From Sporosarcina sp. ACRSM (GTDB taxonomy: Bacteria; Bacillota; Bacilli; Bacillales_A; Planococcaceae), in the NCBI RefSeq assembly GCF_022346545.1, contig NZ_JAKRNU010000001.1, positions 682,001 through 746,000 of the forward strand: DNA of 64,000 nucleotides, written 5' to 3'. Positions 1 through 8,492 of the stretch are shown piece by piece (positions within the stretch are counted from its first letter, which is position 1; each line of letters opens with the position of its first letter). The notes below the pieces were generated by a model. The model was not told where the DNA came from, made no database searches, and saw only the letters and a list, made by a program, of their open reading frames with translations. The position numbers and the translations under genes are program-made.

Positions 1-1605
1 CGCCTGTTCATGTTCCGTCGCACTCAGCAATCTGCCGGCACGTTCTTCCTCTGCACGCAAATCAATGATTTTATCGAACACATGCAGCTGTTCCACAAAT
101 TTGAACAATGCTTCCGCCACATTACGCCCTGTTTTAGAGCGTTTTAAACGCTTTTCAAATTCCGCAAGCGGCTCCCGGATGACGTCGCGCATCTGATGCA
201 GTTCTTTCTCCAACGCCCGTTCCTCATCGGTTTGTACGTCTGAATAGAGTTCAAGACCGCGATACTTTTTCACGCGCCAGCGACTGTCGTCAAACCAACG
301 CTGTCCGTAAATGCCATGGGCAAGCACATAGTTTTCCAAACGATCTGCACGCTCTCGCCATAACAGCTTATCTTCTCCGTGCGGGAAAAAGAGATCCGTC
401 TTCACAGCGCGGAACACTGACTCATACGACCAGCCCGATGTGACCGCTTCTAAAATCGAACGGGAAAACTCGATAAGCGGATGATGCAACATCGGCTTTT
501 TCTGGCTGATGAATACAGGGATGTCGTATTGAGGGAAAATCGTGTTGATCAATTCATCATATTTTTCCGGTTGTCGATACAAAATCGCAATATCTTTATA
601 CCGCTTCCCTTCCATCATCATGGCCCGGATTTCCCGTGCAATTGCATGGATTTCCGCCCGCCGATCCGACGCTTCCATCAACACGACATGACCTTCCGAC
701 GCATAGGATTTCGCGGGATAATGATCGAATTCCGCTTCCAAGTGGCGCAGCTCATCATTTTTGAAACGCCGTGCTTCTGACAAATAGACATCTTCTTCCA
801 CTTCAACCGCTTCCGCCCGCGCCAGTTCCCGTAGTTTCATTGATGTCCGTACAGGATTGAAAAACAGTTCATGATCTCCGAATCCAGTCAGCGCCCCTTC
901 CATCGGCAACACGATGGTCGTGCGTTTCGTATGCTTCATCAGTTCCGAAATGATTTCGTATTCCCGCGTCGTGAAGTTTTCAAAACCATCGATATAGACA
1001 TCGGCACCTTTCAACAGGTCCGAATGCTGGATTTGAGAAGCAAGCAAAGCCAAATGCCCCTCACTGTCCACATAAGTCGTCCCCAACTTCTCCTCGATCT
1101 TCGTCAATAACAATGACAAATCGCTCGCCTTATCGAGCAACGTCCGCGGGGCACCCATCTGCACCAATTCATCATGCAAATTCCCCATGGTCTCGTGATC
1201 CAAGCAATAGCGGCTGAATTCCTTCATCAAATCCCCGATTTGTTCCGTAAACCCACGCTTTCCTGCCGCTTGACGGAACAACTTGAATTCTTCCTGATTC
1301 TCCTCCAGCACACTCCGGACCAACATCCGGTAACCAAAACCATCCACTTCCTTGCGCGTAATCCCGCCCGTCTCCTGCAACACGCGCCAAGCCAACCGCT
1401 TGAACGTCAACACTTGCGCACGGATCAATCCCTTCAAACCGAAATTGACAGACAAACTATGCTCCATCGAAAACGACATCTGATCAGGCACAATAACAAT
1501 AACCGGTGCCCCCATCGGATCCCGTTGCAACTCCGCAGCAATCTCACGCTCAATGAACGTCGTCTTCCCAGCCCCGGATCTGCCGGTTATGAAACGTAGT
1601 GACAT
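1..1605 (-). CDS. addB: ATP-dependent nuclease subunit B (AddB), N-terminal part, cut by window edge
   Basis: The visible 535 codons are the N-terminal part of AddB, the partner of AddA in the AddAB helicase-nuclease that resects double-strand breaks in Gram-positive bacteria. The protein opens MSLRFITGRSGAGKT, with a Walker A motif (GRSGAGKT) at residues 8-15, the standard AddB opening. Helicase-like segments follow, such as VIVIVPDQMSFSMEH and VYIDGFENFT. The reading frame is open to base 1; the C-terminal nuclease and Fe-S cysteines lie outside the window (full AddB is roughly 1150-1200 aa). The ATG at 1605 is preceded by GGAGGGAC at a good distance. addA would be expected just beyond the left edge, which is inference. 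Confidence 0.93.
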   Translation of the reverse strand, partial: MSLRFITGRSGAGKTTFIEREIAAELQRDPMGAPVIVIVPDQMSFSMEHSLSVNFGLKGLIRAQVLTFKRLAWRVLQETGGITRKEVDGFGYRMLVRSVLEENQEEFKLFRQAAGKRGFTEQIGDLMKEFSRYCLDHETMGNLHDELVQMGAPRTLLDKASDLSLLLTKIEEKLGTTYVDSEGHLALLASQIQHSDLLKGADVYIDGFENFTTREYEIISELMKHTKRTTIVLPMEGALTGFGDHELFFNPVRTSMKLRELARAEAVEVEEDVYLSEARRFKNDELRHLEAEFDHYPAKSYASEGHVVLMEASDRRAEIHAIAREIRAMMMEGKRYKDIAILYRQPEKYDELINTIFPQYDIPVFISQKKPMLHHPLIEFSRSILEAVTSGWSYESVFRAVKTDLFFPHGEDKLLWRERADRLENYVLAHGIYGQRWFDDSRWRVKKYRGLELYSDVQTDEERALEKELHQMRDVIREPLAEFEKRLKRSKTGRNVAEALFKFVEQLHVFDKIIDLRAEEERAGRLLSATEHEQA

Positions 1606-1664
1606 ATGGAGTCCCTCCTTTTTTGTGGATGTATGTAATGGATTCATGTCTATTTTTAAAATCA

Positions 1665-1718
1665 AAAAAAGCCTGTCATCCCTTTCTTTCTATTGTACAG
1701 AAAGTTAAGGATGACAGG
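1665..1718 (-). terminator. Intrinsic terminator after the toxin/antitoxin-like pair
   Basis: An inverted repeat cctgtcatcc / ggatgacagg (1672-1681 and 1709-1718) is followed, in minus-strand reading, by a run of seven T. It lies 80 bases downstream of the HTH gene and upstream of addB. Confidence 0.75.
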
Positions 1719-1795
1719 AAGTAATTGTGGCGAACAATGATTCGGATATTTGTTTTTGTGATTTTCTTGAAGAAATCAAAAGTGGAAAGTTGTTT

Positions 1796-2128
1796 TTAAA
1801 ATGATTCAATCGTAACGGCTTGCTCATCAGTACCCAGTTGAATCATGGCCTCCGCAATCTCCCTTACGCCAAGATTCAAGGCATCAAAGATTTTATCGTA
1901 TGTCTCCGTTGATAAATTATCAAAACCGCCTTCTGCTCTCGATATTGTCTTTTGTCCGACATGTGCCAGCTGAGCAAGTTCTTTTTGGGAATAGCCAAGT
2001 GCAACCCGGTGTGAAAAGATAATTTTTGCATAAACAGGAGACAAACCGTTCAATGTTTCTTTCAAGTCAGGATGTCCCTCTTTTAACATCGATGTAGTCA
2101 TGGCTAAAAGATCTCGTGTCCGTTTCAT
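1796..2128 (-). CDS. XRE-family helix-turn-helix protein, probable HigA-like antitoxin
   Basis: A 110-residue protein with a Cro/C1-type HTH at about residues 42-98 (ALGYSQKELAQLAHVGQKTISRAE, here split as SQKELAQLA then VGQKTISR). It begins one base after the stop of the upstream ORF, so the two are co-transcribed. Gene order (small RelE/HigB-like protein first, HTH protein second) is the reverse of most toxin/antitoxin pairs but the normal order of higBA loci. Expected role is binding the toxin and repressing their shared promoter. HTH identity is seen directly; antitoxin function is inferred from the neighbour. A stand-alone regulator is the alternative. Confidence 0.7.
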   Translation of the reverse strand: MKRTRDLLAMTTSMLKEGHPDLKETLNGLSPVYAKIIFSHRVALGYSQKELAQLAHVGQKTISRAEGGFDNLSTETYDKIFDALNLGVREIAEAMIQLGTDEQAVTIESF

Positions 2129-2129
2129 C

Positions 2130-2615
2130 TCAATCAGTCCCTTCTAAATAATATTCAGGATCCAGACATACTCTTTTGTACATTTCGTAGGTTAAGTCCC
2201 TCATTATATTCGTTTCATCAACTTTTGGATTTAGTGTCTTTTTGAAGTATTTCACAAAAACATAGTTAGATTCCCCTTTATGTAAAAATGGAAAAAATAA
2301 AAATCGTAAATGTTCATTTTGATTCATTGCATATCGAAGTTCATAAATTGGAGGTACTTTCAAAGGCTTCACTAACTCGTATCTTTTAGTCCTCGGGTGG
2401 CCGTTCAATGTTATTGTTAATTCTGTCCTCGTATTTAGTAAACTCTCTAGAGGTTGCACACTTAATAGATTAAGTGCACTTTGCAAAAACATTAAATGAA
2501 GTTTTGCTTCATTAGAGTACAACGATTCCTCGTATAATTGCGATAGGAACTCCCCAACCATATCTCGATTATTTTCGTCTAATAAAGTTTTTATGTTGTG
2601 CTTATCTATATTCAT
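2130..2615 (-). CDS. Putative RelE/HigB (Gp49-like) toxin paired with the HTH gene
   Basis: The protein is 161 aa from the ATG at 2615; a GTG at 2624 is possible, and neither has a clear Shine-Dalgarno. The central part carries PLKVPPIYELRY, then an RFLFFPF strand, then YVFVKYFKKT. This resembles the order of the phage Gp49-like/HigB fold (ELR, then R-x-x-x-F, then a hydrophobic strand ending F-x-K-K-T), whose members cleave mRNA on the ribosome. The C-terminal helix contains the usual conserved Thr-rich segment. The N-terminal 60-70 residues are longer than in typical HigB and were not recognised. The call rests on motif order plus the adjacent HTH gene. Confidence 0.5.
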   Translation of the reverse strand: MNIDKHNIKTLLDENNRDMVGEFLSQLYEESLYSNEAKLHLMFLQSALNLLSVQPLESLLNTRTELTITLNGHPRTKRYELVKPLKVPPIYELRYAMNQNEHLRFLFFPFLHKGESNYVFVKYFKKTLNPKVDETNIMRDLTYEMYKRVCLDPEYYLEGTD

Positions 2616-2624
2616 AGTATGCAC

Positions 2625-2662
2625 ATCATATCATATATGACGTAATTTATCTAATTATTCAA
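2625..2662 (-). promoter_or_regulatory. Candidate promoter/operator of the toxin/antitoxin-like pair
   Basis: In minus reading a TTGAAT (2657-2662) sits 17 bases from CATATA (2634-2639), with overlapping near-palindromic CATATATGATATG bases that could be an HTH operator. The start codon follows within about 20 bases, so the transcript would have almost no leader. Weak consensus match. Confidence 0.3.
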
Positions 2663-2708
2663 GTTGTACACAGCTCATTTTCTCTGAAAAGTAACCTACT
2701 AACTGAAC

Positions 2709-2754
2709 CAAAAAGATGCTTAACTCAACATAATTCTCTGCTGAGTCAAGCACC
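2709..2754 (-). terminator. Intrinsic terminator of the TVP38-family gene
   Basis: Arms 2715-2727 (gatgcttaactca) and 2742-2754 (tgagtcaagcacc) pair with few mismatches and are followed by T5 in minus reading. Confidence 0.7.
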
Positions 2755-2777
2755 TAGATAATTTCAATGTATGTCTC

Positions 2778-3401
2778 TCACTTCTCCTCCGTCTTCGCCA
2801 CGACCGACCGAAAATCCGCTTCCACTTTTGCATTCAACCGATTTTCAAACGCTTTGCCGATTACCCATAACAGGAAGATGATCAACACAACGATTGCCGT
2901 TCGCAATGGCTGGGTCAATAACGCCTTCAAGTCATGACCGATAAAGCTGATGATGAAAATCATGACGAGCTTACCCGCCATTAAATTGATGAGGTAATAG
3001 GTCTTTTTCATATCCGATAACCCGGCGACAAGATTGACGAGCGCTGATGGTGTGAAAGGAAAACAAATGAGGAGAAAGAGCGGTCCAAAACCATTCCGTT
3101 CCACCCAACTGATCAATTGCTGCACGCGGCGTCTTTTTGTCAAAAAGCGCAGGATCCGGTTACGGCCGTATTTTCGGATGATCAGAAAAACGACATAAGA
3201 GCCGGCAACCGTCCCTACCCACGACAATATAAAACCAAGCCAAAGCCCATAGGCTCCCGCGTTTGCGATGATGAAAACCACAAGGGGAAGAAACGGTAGA
3301 AACGCTTCGATAAACGGCAACAAAATGCCGATGAGCGGTCCAAGTGTCTTATAATGTTGTGAGTACTCAATGATTTTATCGACGTCCATCCATTCGTTCA
3401 T
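2778..3401 (-). CDS. TVP38/TMEM64 (VTT-domain) family membrane protein
   Basis: A 207-residue integral membrane protein with about five hydrophobic segments. The VTT/SNARE-associated core is visible: PFIEAFLPFLPLVVFIIANA, the G-x-x-x-G stretch near WVGTVAGS, the R-K-YGRNR loop and the FPFTPSALVNLVAGLS motif. Bacterial relatives (DedA superfamily) are thought to act as lipid scramblases or transporters. The longest frame begins at a GTG (3410), but GGGGTG at 3408-3413 is correctly spaced only for the ATG at 3401. The gene stands alone between two terminator/promoter regions. The specific substrate is unknown. Confidence 0.82.
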   Translation of the reverse strand: MNEWMDVDKIIEYSQHYKTLGPLIGILLPFIEAFLPFLPLVVFIIANAGAYGLWLGFILSWVGTVAGSYVVFLIIRKYGRNRILRFLTKRRRVQQLISWVERNGFGPLFLLICFPFTPSALVNLVAGLSDMKKTYYLINLMAGKLVMIFIISFIGHDLKALLTQPLRTAIVVLIIFLLWVIGKAFENRLNAKVEADFRSVVAKTEEK

Positions 3402-3480
3402 CCTAAACACCCCTACTACGATTTCTAAGTCTAATTGAAGCCGCTTGCTTCAAGCTCTCGCATGAATTTCCCTCTATGTA

Positions 3481-3509
3481 AACATTAAAACACGAAAATA
3501 TAGTATAAT
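3481..3509 (+). promoter_or_regulatory. Candidate azlCD promoter
   Basis: A perfect TATAAT at 3504-3509 lies 30 bases before the azlC start; the -35 region (around 3481, AACATT) is weak. A 7-bp inverted repeat TTGAAGC/GCTTCAA at 3435-3453 lies upstream and could be a regulator site. Confidence 0.4.
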
Positions 3510-3539
3510 CACATAAAAGCTTTAGAAAGATGTGACAAA

Positions 3540-4262
3540 ATGGAGAATAACCAATTTTCCACTGGTTTAAAAGCTGGTACAAGTATTGCCATCGGCTATT
3601 TCCCTGTCGCCCTCACATTCGGACTGCTGGCCAAAACGGCTGGGCTATCCTTGATCGAGGCGACCGCGATGAGTATTTTCGTCTATGCTGGCGCTTCACA
3701 ATATATGGCACTAAGTCTGATTACAGCAGGCGTTGCTCCCTTATTGATTGTGACAAGCACATTCATTGTCAATATTCGACACTTTCTTATGACGGCTGCG
3801 CTCAATGAAAAGATGCAACCCGCGAAAAAATGGGTCAAAGCGATTTATGCTTTCTGGATTACGGATGAATCCTTTTCAATGCTGGCAACTGGTAAAAAGG
3901 GCAAGATCCCGACCGCTTTCGCTTTTGGGGTCATCCTGATTGCCTATGGCAGTTGGGTCATTTTCACCGCTGTCGGCTTTGTGATCGGAGCAAATTTACC
4001 GCAATTTTTACAAGCTGCAATGTCGATCGCACTGTATGCCATGTTCATCGGATTGCTCGTCCCTTCCATGAAAGGGAACCGCAAAGTGGTCATGCTCGCT
4101 GGTTTAGCTGCCATCCTCCATTGCCTCCTCTATCTAATCGGCATGTCAACAGGCTGGTCGATTCTTTTAGCAACGCTTGCGTCATCGATCCTTATTGAAA
4201 TGGTTTACGTGCGACGCGGTAAGACAGTCGACACGATGTACAGCCGGAAGGAGGGAACGTAA
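3540..4262 (+). CDS. azlC: Branched-chain amino acid exporter, large subunit AzlC
   Basis: A 240-residue AzlC-family permease with about six transmembrane helices. Family features visible include FPVALTFGLLAKTAGLS, the FVYAGASQYMAL segment and the conserved FIVNIRHFLM turn. With AzlD it forms a two-subunit exporter of branched-chain amino acids and analogues, as established for the B. subtilis family. The ATG at 3540 has only a poor SD (AGAAAGATG). The stop overlaps the azlD start (TAATG), so the subunits are translationally coupled. Confidence 0.92.
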   Translation: MENNQFSTGLKAGTSIAIGYFPVALTFGLLAKTAGLSLIEATAMSIFVYAGASQYMALSLITAGVAPLLIVTSTFIVNIRHFLMTAALNEKMQPAKKWVKAIYAFWITDESFSMLATGKKGKIPTAFAFGVILIAYGSWVIFTAVGFVIGANLPQFLQAAMSIALYAMFIGLLVPSMKGNRKVVMLAGLAAILHCLLYLIGMSTGWSILLATLASSILIEMVYVRRGKTVDTMYSRKEGT

Positions 4263-4570
4263 TGGGCGCAACATATTGGTGGATGCTCTTAGGCATGGCG
4301 CTTGTCACGTATATTCCACGGATGATTCCACTGACCTTTTTGGACGGGAAAGAATTACCGCCGATCGTCTCAGGCATTTTGCGTAATATTCCATTTGCTG
4401 TGCTCGGTGCACTCATTTTTCCCGCAGTCTTGTTTGTGCAAGAGGGGAATATTTTATTTGGTATTATTGGGGCAGGCGTTGCATTCTTCATCGCCTTTTT
4501 AGGCGGAGGTGTTATGTCAGTTGTCCTCGGTACAATTGGAGTACTCGCCGTGTATAGCTTATTTATCTAA
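4262..4570 (+). CDS. azlD: Branched-chain amino acid exporter, small subunit AzlD
   Basis: A 102-residue, four-helix AzlD protein with the typical TYIPRMIPLTFL opening and the PFAVLGALIFPA segment. It starts inside the azlC stop codon and has a good SD (GGAAGGAGGG) in the end of azlC. It is the obligate small partner of AzlC. Confidence 0.92.
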   Translation: MGATYWWMLLGMALVTYIPRMIPLTFLDGKELPPIVSGILRNIPFAVLGALIFPAVLFVQEGNILFGIIGAGVAFFIAFLGGGVMSVVLGTIGVLAVYSLFI

Positions 4571-4646
4571 TAGGGTCCTTGATCATTTAGCTTATAGTAC
4601 TGATATCTATTAGCATTATAGCCATTTTCTAGCTTCTTCAAACGAA

Positions 4647-4678
4647 AAAACCGCCAGTTTACTCGAACTGGCGGTTTT
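4647..4678. terminator. Bidirectional terminator between azlD and csbA
   Basis: A perfect 13-bp stem (aaaaccgccagtt / aactggcggtttt) gives T-runs on both strands and separates convergent azlCD and csbA. Confidence 0.88.
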
Positions 4679-4680
4679 CC

Positions 4681-4932
4681 TCATTCTTCATCTCTATTTT
4701 CCCGTGCTTTGCGCACCATACGTGTCGCTAACCAGAAACCGACTGTCAGTGATAAGGCGTCCGCCGCATACAACTGCCAATTATGTGTATAGCCCGCATA
4801 GACTGACGCTGCAATCAGAGCCAGCGTTAAAATAAGTCCGACGATGTGATGATACGTCACACGTGTGAAAAAAATGACGAGCAGAGCAGGTATGATTATC
4901 GCCAGTAGCAGTTTTGTTTCAAATGAAAGCAT
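4681..4932 (-). CDS. csbA: CsbA family (DUF2198) small membrane protein
   Basis: An 83-residue protein with two to three membrane helices and the FFTRVTYHHIVG turn found in CsbA of Bacillus, a sigma-B-controlled protein of unknown biochemical role. The longest frame starts at TTG 4950, but AAGGAAGG is spaced correctly for ATG 4932. It lies directly downstream of minJ, as csbA does in Bacillus genomes, which supports the name. Confidence 0.75.
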   Translation of the reverse strand: MLSFETKLLLAIIIPALLVIFFTRVTYHHIVGLILTLALIAASVYAGYTHNWQLYAADALSLTVGFWLATRMVRKARENRDEE

Positions 4933-4959
4933 ATCCAACCTTCCTTCCAAGTGAACCGT

Positions 4960-6129
4960 TCATCGGACAACTAGCAATCCTAACCGATGATGATCATGCT
5001 TATAAATCACTTGTTGCATGAGCCGCACTTCCCCATCACGGCCGATCACTTGCAGGCGGCAATGGGCGGCATTTATTTGAATTGCATCATATAATTCCTT
5101 TTCATTGCTCACTTGTAGTCCATTCACCGATCGGATGCATTCTCCTGGTATCAGGCCCATCTTTTCACCAGGTGAATCGGGCAAAATTCCCGCAATGACA
5201 ACACCAGCCGGACGTGGGGCGGCAACAAAAGCCCCTTTTCGCTCACTGAGCGAGAAACGGATGGAGATGAATGCCCGACAGACGACACCGAGTGCTAATG
5301 CTGCCCAACCTGCGATCGGGAACCACCATGCGGCAATACTAACAGCAATGACGACAATGCCCGTCCAAGCGATGGCATTCCCCATCTTCGGAAAGAGCTG
5401 ATCGGGATACATCGACCGCGCCACTTGTGAAAAACCGATAATGACCGGAACCGGCAGGAAGCTGAATGCCCGCTCCCCTAACGTGAACTGTGGCCAATAT
5501 GGCAAATATGCGGAAATCATATCCCCCGGAACAAGAAACACAATCGGCAATAACCAAAGCCGCTTCGTCTTGAAGGCGGCTGCACGTAACCCGCGACTCG
5601 TCTGTACCAAATGCGGGGATGCGTATTTGATCGTATATCTTTTAATCAAAAGCCCTTCTGCTACTAATAACATCCCGGCAATAAGCGGGATTGTCATCGC
5701 CAGCTCCCCTAATAAATCAACCTGACTTGAACGCCAACCGTAAACGGTGAAATTGCCCGCATACCTTTCAAGCGCATAGATTGAAAAAAACGCGATGGAT
5801 GCGAAATAGATGGGAGAAGTAATCTTATAGTAAAAGGAAACCAATCCAATAAGAGCCATAACTGAATAGAGTACAATCCATCCCCAATCGACCACCAATC
5901 CGACGCCAACCATTAAAACGGAGACGATGAGCGCATAGAGCCACGATTCTCCCAACAACCGTTTGAATTCAGTCAGTCCTGGCAATAATCGGACTTTGAA
6001 ATCTTTGCGCTCCCTTTTCACACGGTAATAGCCCAAAGCAACAGATGCAAATAATGTTACAATGAATAGTGGATTCAGAAAAAAGAGTAGAACCGCCTCC
6101 AGCACATCTAGCAATACGTTCTCGGACAA
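4960..6129 (-). CDS. minJ: Division topology protein MinJ (PDZ-containing polytopic membrane protein)
   Basis: A 389-residue protein with about seven N-terminal transmembrane helices and a C-terminal PDZ domain (about 300-385; AGILPDSPGEKMGLIPGE core). Size (B. subtilis MinJ is about 397 aa), architecture and position next to ctpB identify MinJ, which bridges DivIVA and MinD and also supports swarming motility. The start is TTG at 6129, preceded by AAGGTGA; no in-frame ATG is close enough to replace it. csbA follows after 27 bases. Confidence 0.88.
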   Translation of the reverse strand: MSENVLLDVLEAVLLFFLNPLFIVTLFASVALGYYRVKRERKDFKVRLLPGLTEFKRLLGESWLYALIVSVLMVGVGLVVDWGWIVLYSVMALIGLVSFYYKITSPIYFASIAFFSIYALERYAGNFTVYGWRSSQVDLLGELAMTIPLIAGMLLVAEGLLIKRYTIKYASPHLVQTSRGLRAAAFKTKRLWLLPIVFLVPGDMISAYLPYWPQFTLGERAFSFLPVPVIIGFSQVARSMYPDQLFPKMGNAIAWTGIVVIAVSIAAWWFPIAGWAALALGVVCRAFISIRFSLSERKGAFVAAPRPAGVVIAGILPDSPGEKMGLIPGECIRSVNGLQVSNEKELYDAIQINAAHCRLQVIGRDGEVRLMQQVIYKHDHHRLGLLVVR

Positions 6130-6228
6130 GAACCGTCACCTTCCAATCTCCCAATAAATCGTTTCTTTTCATTGTATCAAAAGAAGTGGACTCAATGCGA
6201 ACCAGAATTGAAAAAACCTGCAAATGAA

Positions 6229-6253
6229 CAAAAACGCCCGTAATTTAAACGGG
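6229..6253 (-). terminator. Probable ctpB terminator
   Basis: Short stem CCCGT/ACGGG followed in minus reading by CGTTTTTG. A second weak hairpin (6294-6318, CCTAG..TTAGG) lies between it and the ctpB stop. Confidence 0.5.
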
Positions 6254-6325
6254 TACTCCATTCCTACTTATCTACGCCAATTCCAAACACAAAAGAGACC
6301 CCTAACTTTCGCTAGGAGCCGCACA

Positions 6326-7765
6326 TCAGTTTCCACCCAATTGATGGTACATATAGCCGATTGCCATTTGAAGTTGTTTGTCATTTTTCTTATCGGCACG
6401 GAACGCTTCCACTTTTTCTTTCAGCTTTGCATAAAATTGACGGTCCATCTTTGGATCGGCTGCGATTTCCATGTCCGTACGGAATGCTTCCACTGCACTT
6501 GCCGTGGATTCGTCAAAGTAACCGTCTTGCCTTTCGACTTCATAGCCAAGTCCGACTAACAATCGCTGCCCGTAAGCAATATCCTCGTGATAGTCCCCAG
6601 TTTTATAATCCTCTGCAACAAGGTGGATGTGCTCATTGAACAACGCGTTCTGTTCCACTTCCAAATCGGGTTGGACGCCTTTACCGTGAATCCATTGCTC
6701 TTTCGGCGTCAACCATTTATGGGTCGACAATTTCATTTCTCCTCCATTGGACAATTGCGTAATGTCCTGGACGGTTCCTTTGCCGAAGCTCGTCGTCCCG
6801 GTGATGAACCCTCTCCGTAAATCTTTCAAAGCACCACTCAGCACTTCACTCGCTGACGCACTGCCCTTATCTTGCAATAAAACAATCGGCAGCTTTTTCA
6901 ACTTGTCATCGTAAGCCAATTTATCGGAGCTTTCCGTCACGAGTGGCGTCAACATATCTTTGGCATCTTGCATATAAGCAAAGATCGTATCTTCCGGCAC
7001 TAAACTACTTGCGATATCCCCGACAGAATGCAAATAGCCTCCCGGATTGCCACGCACATCGATAATGAGTGATTCCGCCCCTTCTTGAATGAGCTTATTC
7101 GTTCCATCCAGCCACTCTTTCGCACTTTCATTGCCGAATGTTGTAATCGATATGTAACCGATCTTTTTTCCTCGCTCTTGAATCAGTTCCGTGGAAACAG
7201 TCTTGACTGGAATCTTTTCCCGAACGATTGTCAATTCAAGATGTTTATCCAAATCCGGTCTGTAAATGGTCATGCCGACCGATGTCCCTTCCTTGCCCCG
7301 AATCCGTTGGACAACATCTTGCAAAGAATCGCCTTCCAACCGTTCACCATCAATCCGAATAATTTCATCATACGGTTGTAAGCCCGCTTTTTCTGCCGGA
7401 GATCCTTTTACTGGAGCCACAACGATAAATTTACCACTAGACCTTGAAATTTCCGCTCCGATGCCAACCCGTTCAGCGGCCAATGATTCCCTATGAGCAG
7501 CCGCCTCTTCCTGCGTTAAATAAGTGGAGTAAGGATCACCAATGACGTCCGCCATGCCGCGCAATGCACCTTCGATCAGCATGTCCCCGTCAACTGGGTA
7601 TACTCCTTTTTCTTGGATGACACTGAGCGCCTCGTCGATGACTGACACCGTATTTTTCGCGCCTTCCGTTTTCTCCGCTCCCCCAGAACAGCCATCCAGT
7701 ATGAGAAATACTCCTGTTGCGATCACCGCAAGCATGACAAATAGCAAAAACCGGCTTCTCTGCAT
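6326..7765 (-). CDS. ctpB: Carboxy-terminal processing protease CtpB (S41), lipoprotein-like
   Basis: A 479-residue S41 protease. An N-terminal hydrophobic segment ends in LILDGC, so Cys26 may be lipidated. The PDZ domain spans about 100-185 and the catalytic core about 190-370. By spacing with B. subtilis CtpB the catalytic set is Ser304 (GSASASE), Lys329 (FGKG) and Gln333. A peptidoglycan-binding-like region lies at 390-450 (GQRLLVGLGYEV). CtpB cleaves the SpoIVFA lock during sporulation, so its presence suggests a spore former. Start chosen at ATG 7765 because GGAGGGAG lies 9 bases upstream; the 16 extra codons of the longest frame have no SD. Confidence 0.9.
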   Translation of the reverse strand: MQRSRFLLFVMLAVIATGVFLILDGCSGGAEKTEGAKNTVSVIDEALSVIQEKGVYPVDGDMLIEGALRGMADVIGDPYSTYLTQEEAAAHRESLAAERVGIGAEISRSSGKFIVVAPVKGSPAEKAGLQPYDEIIRIDGERLEGDSLQDVVQRIRGKEGTSVGMTIYRPDLDKHLELTIVREKIPVKTVSTELIQERGKKIGYISITTFGNESAKEWLDGTNKLIQEGAESLIIDVRGNPGGYLHSVGDIASSLVPEDTIFAYMQDAKDMLTPLVTESSDKLAYDDKLKKLPIVLLQDKGSASASEVLSGALKDLRRGFITGTTSFGKGTVQDITQLSNGGEMKLSTHKWLTPKEQWIHGKGVQPDLEVEQNALFNEHIHLVAEDYKTGDYHEDIAYGQRLLVGLGYEVERQDGYFDESTASAVEAFRTDMEIAADPKMDRQFYAKLKEKVEAFRADKKNDKQLQMAIGYMYHQLGGN

Positions 7766-7822
7766 TACGTAACTCTCCCTCCTCTGTCCACTATATGAAC
7801 AGAAAAAGAACATTACGACAGT

Positions 7823-7884
7823 AAATCGAACAGCGAAGGGTTCGATTTGCCTTAAATTCTGTGTTCTTTACAGAAATTAAGGCA
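7823..7884. repeat. Two tandem inverted repeats between ctpB and the thioredoxin-like gene
   Basis: AAATCGAAC/GTTCGATTT (7823-7848) is followed by a 15-bp stem with one mismatch (7848-7862/7870-7884). Neither has a strong T-run; they may still stop or stabilise transcripts from the minus-strand pair upstream. Confidence 0.5.
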
Positions 7885-7910
7885 TTTTCAGGATGTCATG
7901 CACTTAGTTT

Positions 7911-8492
7911 TCAATCCAACTGATCCACGAGCTCTGTCAACCGCTTTTCATCCATCGGGCCTGTGATTCTTTGCCCCACTTTCCCATCCGTCCCGATAAA
8001 ATAAGTCGTTGGGATGATTAACACTTTATAAGCTTTCATGACGGCCCCTTCCTTATCGAGTGGAATCGGGAAAGTCAGTCCGTATGCATCGACAAACTCC
8101 TCAATGCCCTTTTGTCCACGCCTTTCCGTCTCGGACAAATTCACCGCCACGATTTCAACGTTTTCCTTGTCTTTGTTTTTTTCGTAATACTTTTGCATAT
8201 GCGGCATTTCCGCTTTACACGGACCGCACCACGATGCCCAGAAATTCAAGACTACTTTTTTCCCTTTCAAATCCGATAACCTGAACGTTTCACCGGAAAG
8301 TGAGGAGAGTACGAAATCGGGCGGGATCGACCCTTTTTCCAAGCCCGGCAAACCGTCATCCTCGCTATAATCCGCACTGACAATATAATTGTCCAACGGG
8401 TCCTCATTGTCCAAATTCGATTTCACCATGATGACAATCATCGAACCAATCAGCAATGCGGCTATGATCGAACCAATCATTTTTTTCTTCAT
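7911..8492 (-). CDS. Membrane-anchored thiol-disulfide oxidoreductase (ResA/TlpA-like)
   Basis: A 193-residue protein with an N-terminal anchor (about residues 5-24) and an extracytoplasmic AhpC/TSA-Redoxin thioredoxin fold. The active site is WCGPC at Cys89/Cys92, and a cis-Pro region follows in IIPTTYFIG. ResA-type proteins reduce haem-binding cysteines of apocytochrome c; StoA-type relatives act on spore cortex enzymes. A cytochrome c gene (cccB) lies 4 kb upstream in the same block. The ATG has GGAGGAAC upstream and overlaps the stop of the preceding membrane gene by 4 bp. The exact substrate cannot be decided from sequence. Confidence 0.85.
   Translation of the reverse strand: MKKKMIGSIIAALLIGSMIVIMVKSNLDNEDPLDNYIVSADYSEDDGLPGLEKGSIPPDFVLSSLSGETFRLSDLKGKKVVLNFWASWCGPCKAEMPHMQKYYEKNKDKENVEIVAVNLSETERRGQKGIEEFVDAYGLTFPIPLDKEGAVMKAYKVLIIPTTYFIGTDGKVGQRITGPMDEKRLTELVDQLD

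Noticed and set aside
1174..1599. 141-codon plus-strand frame opposite addB
   Set aside because: Antisense of the clear AddB N-terminus; no ribosome binding site.
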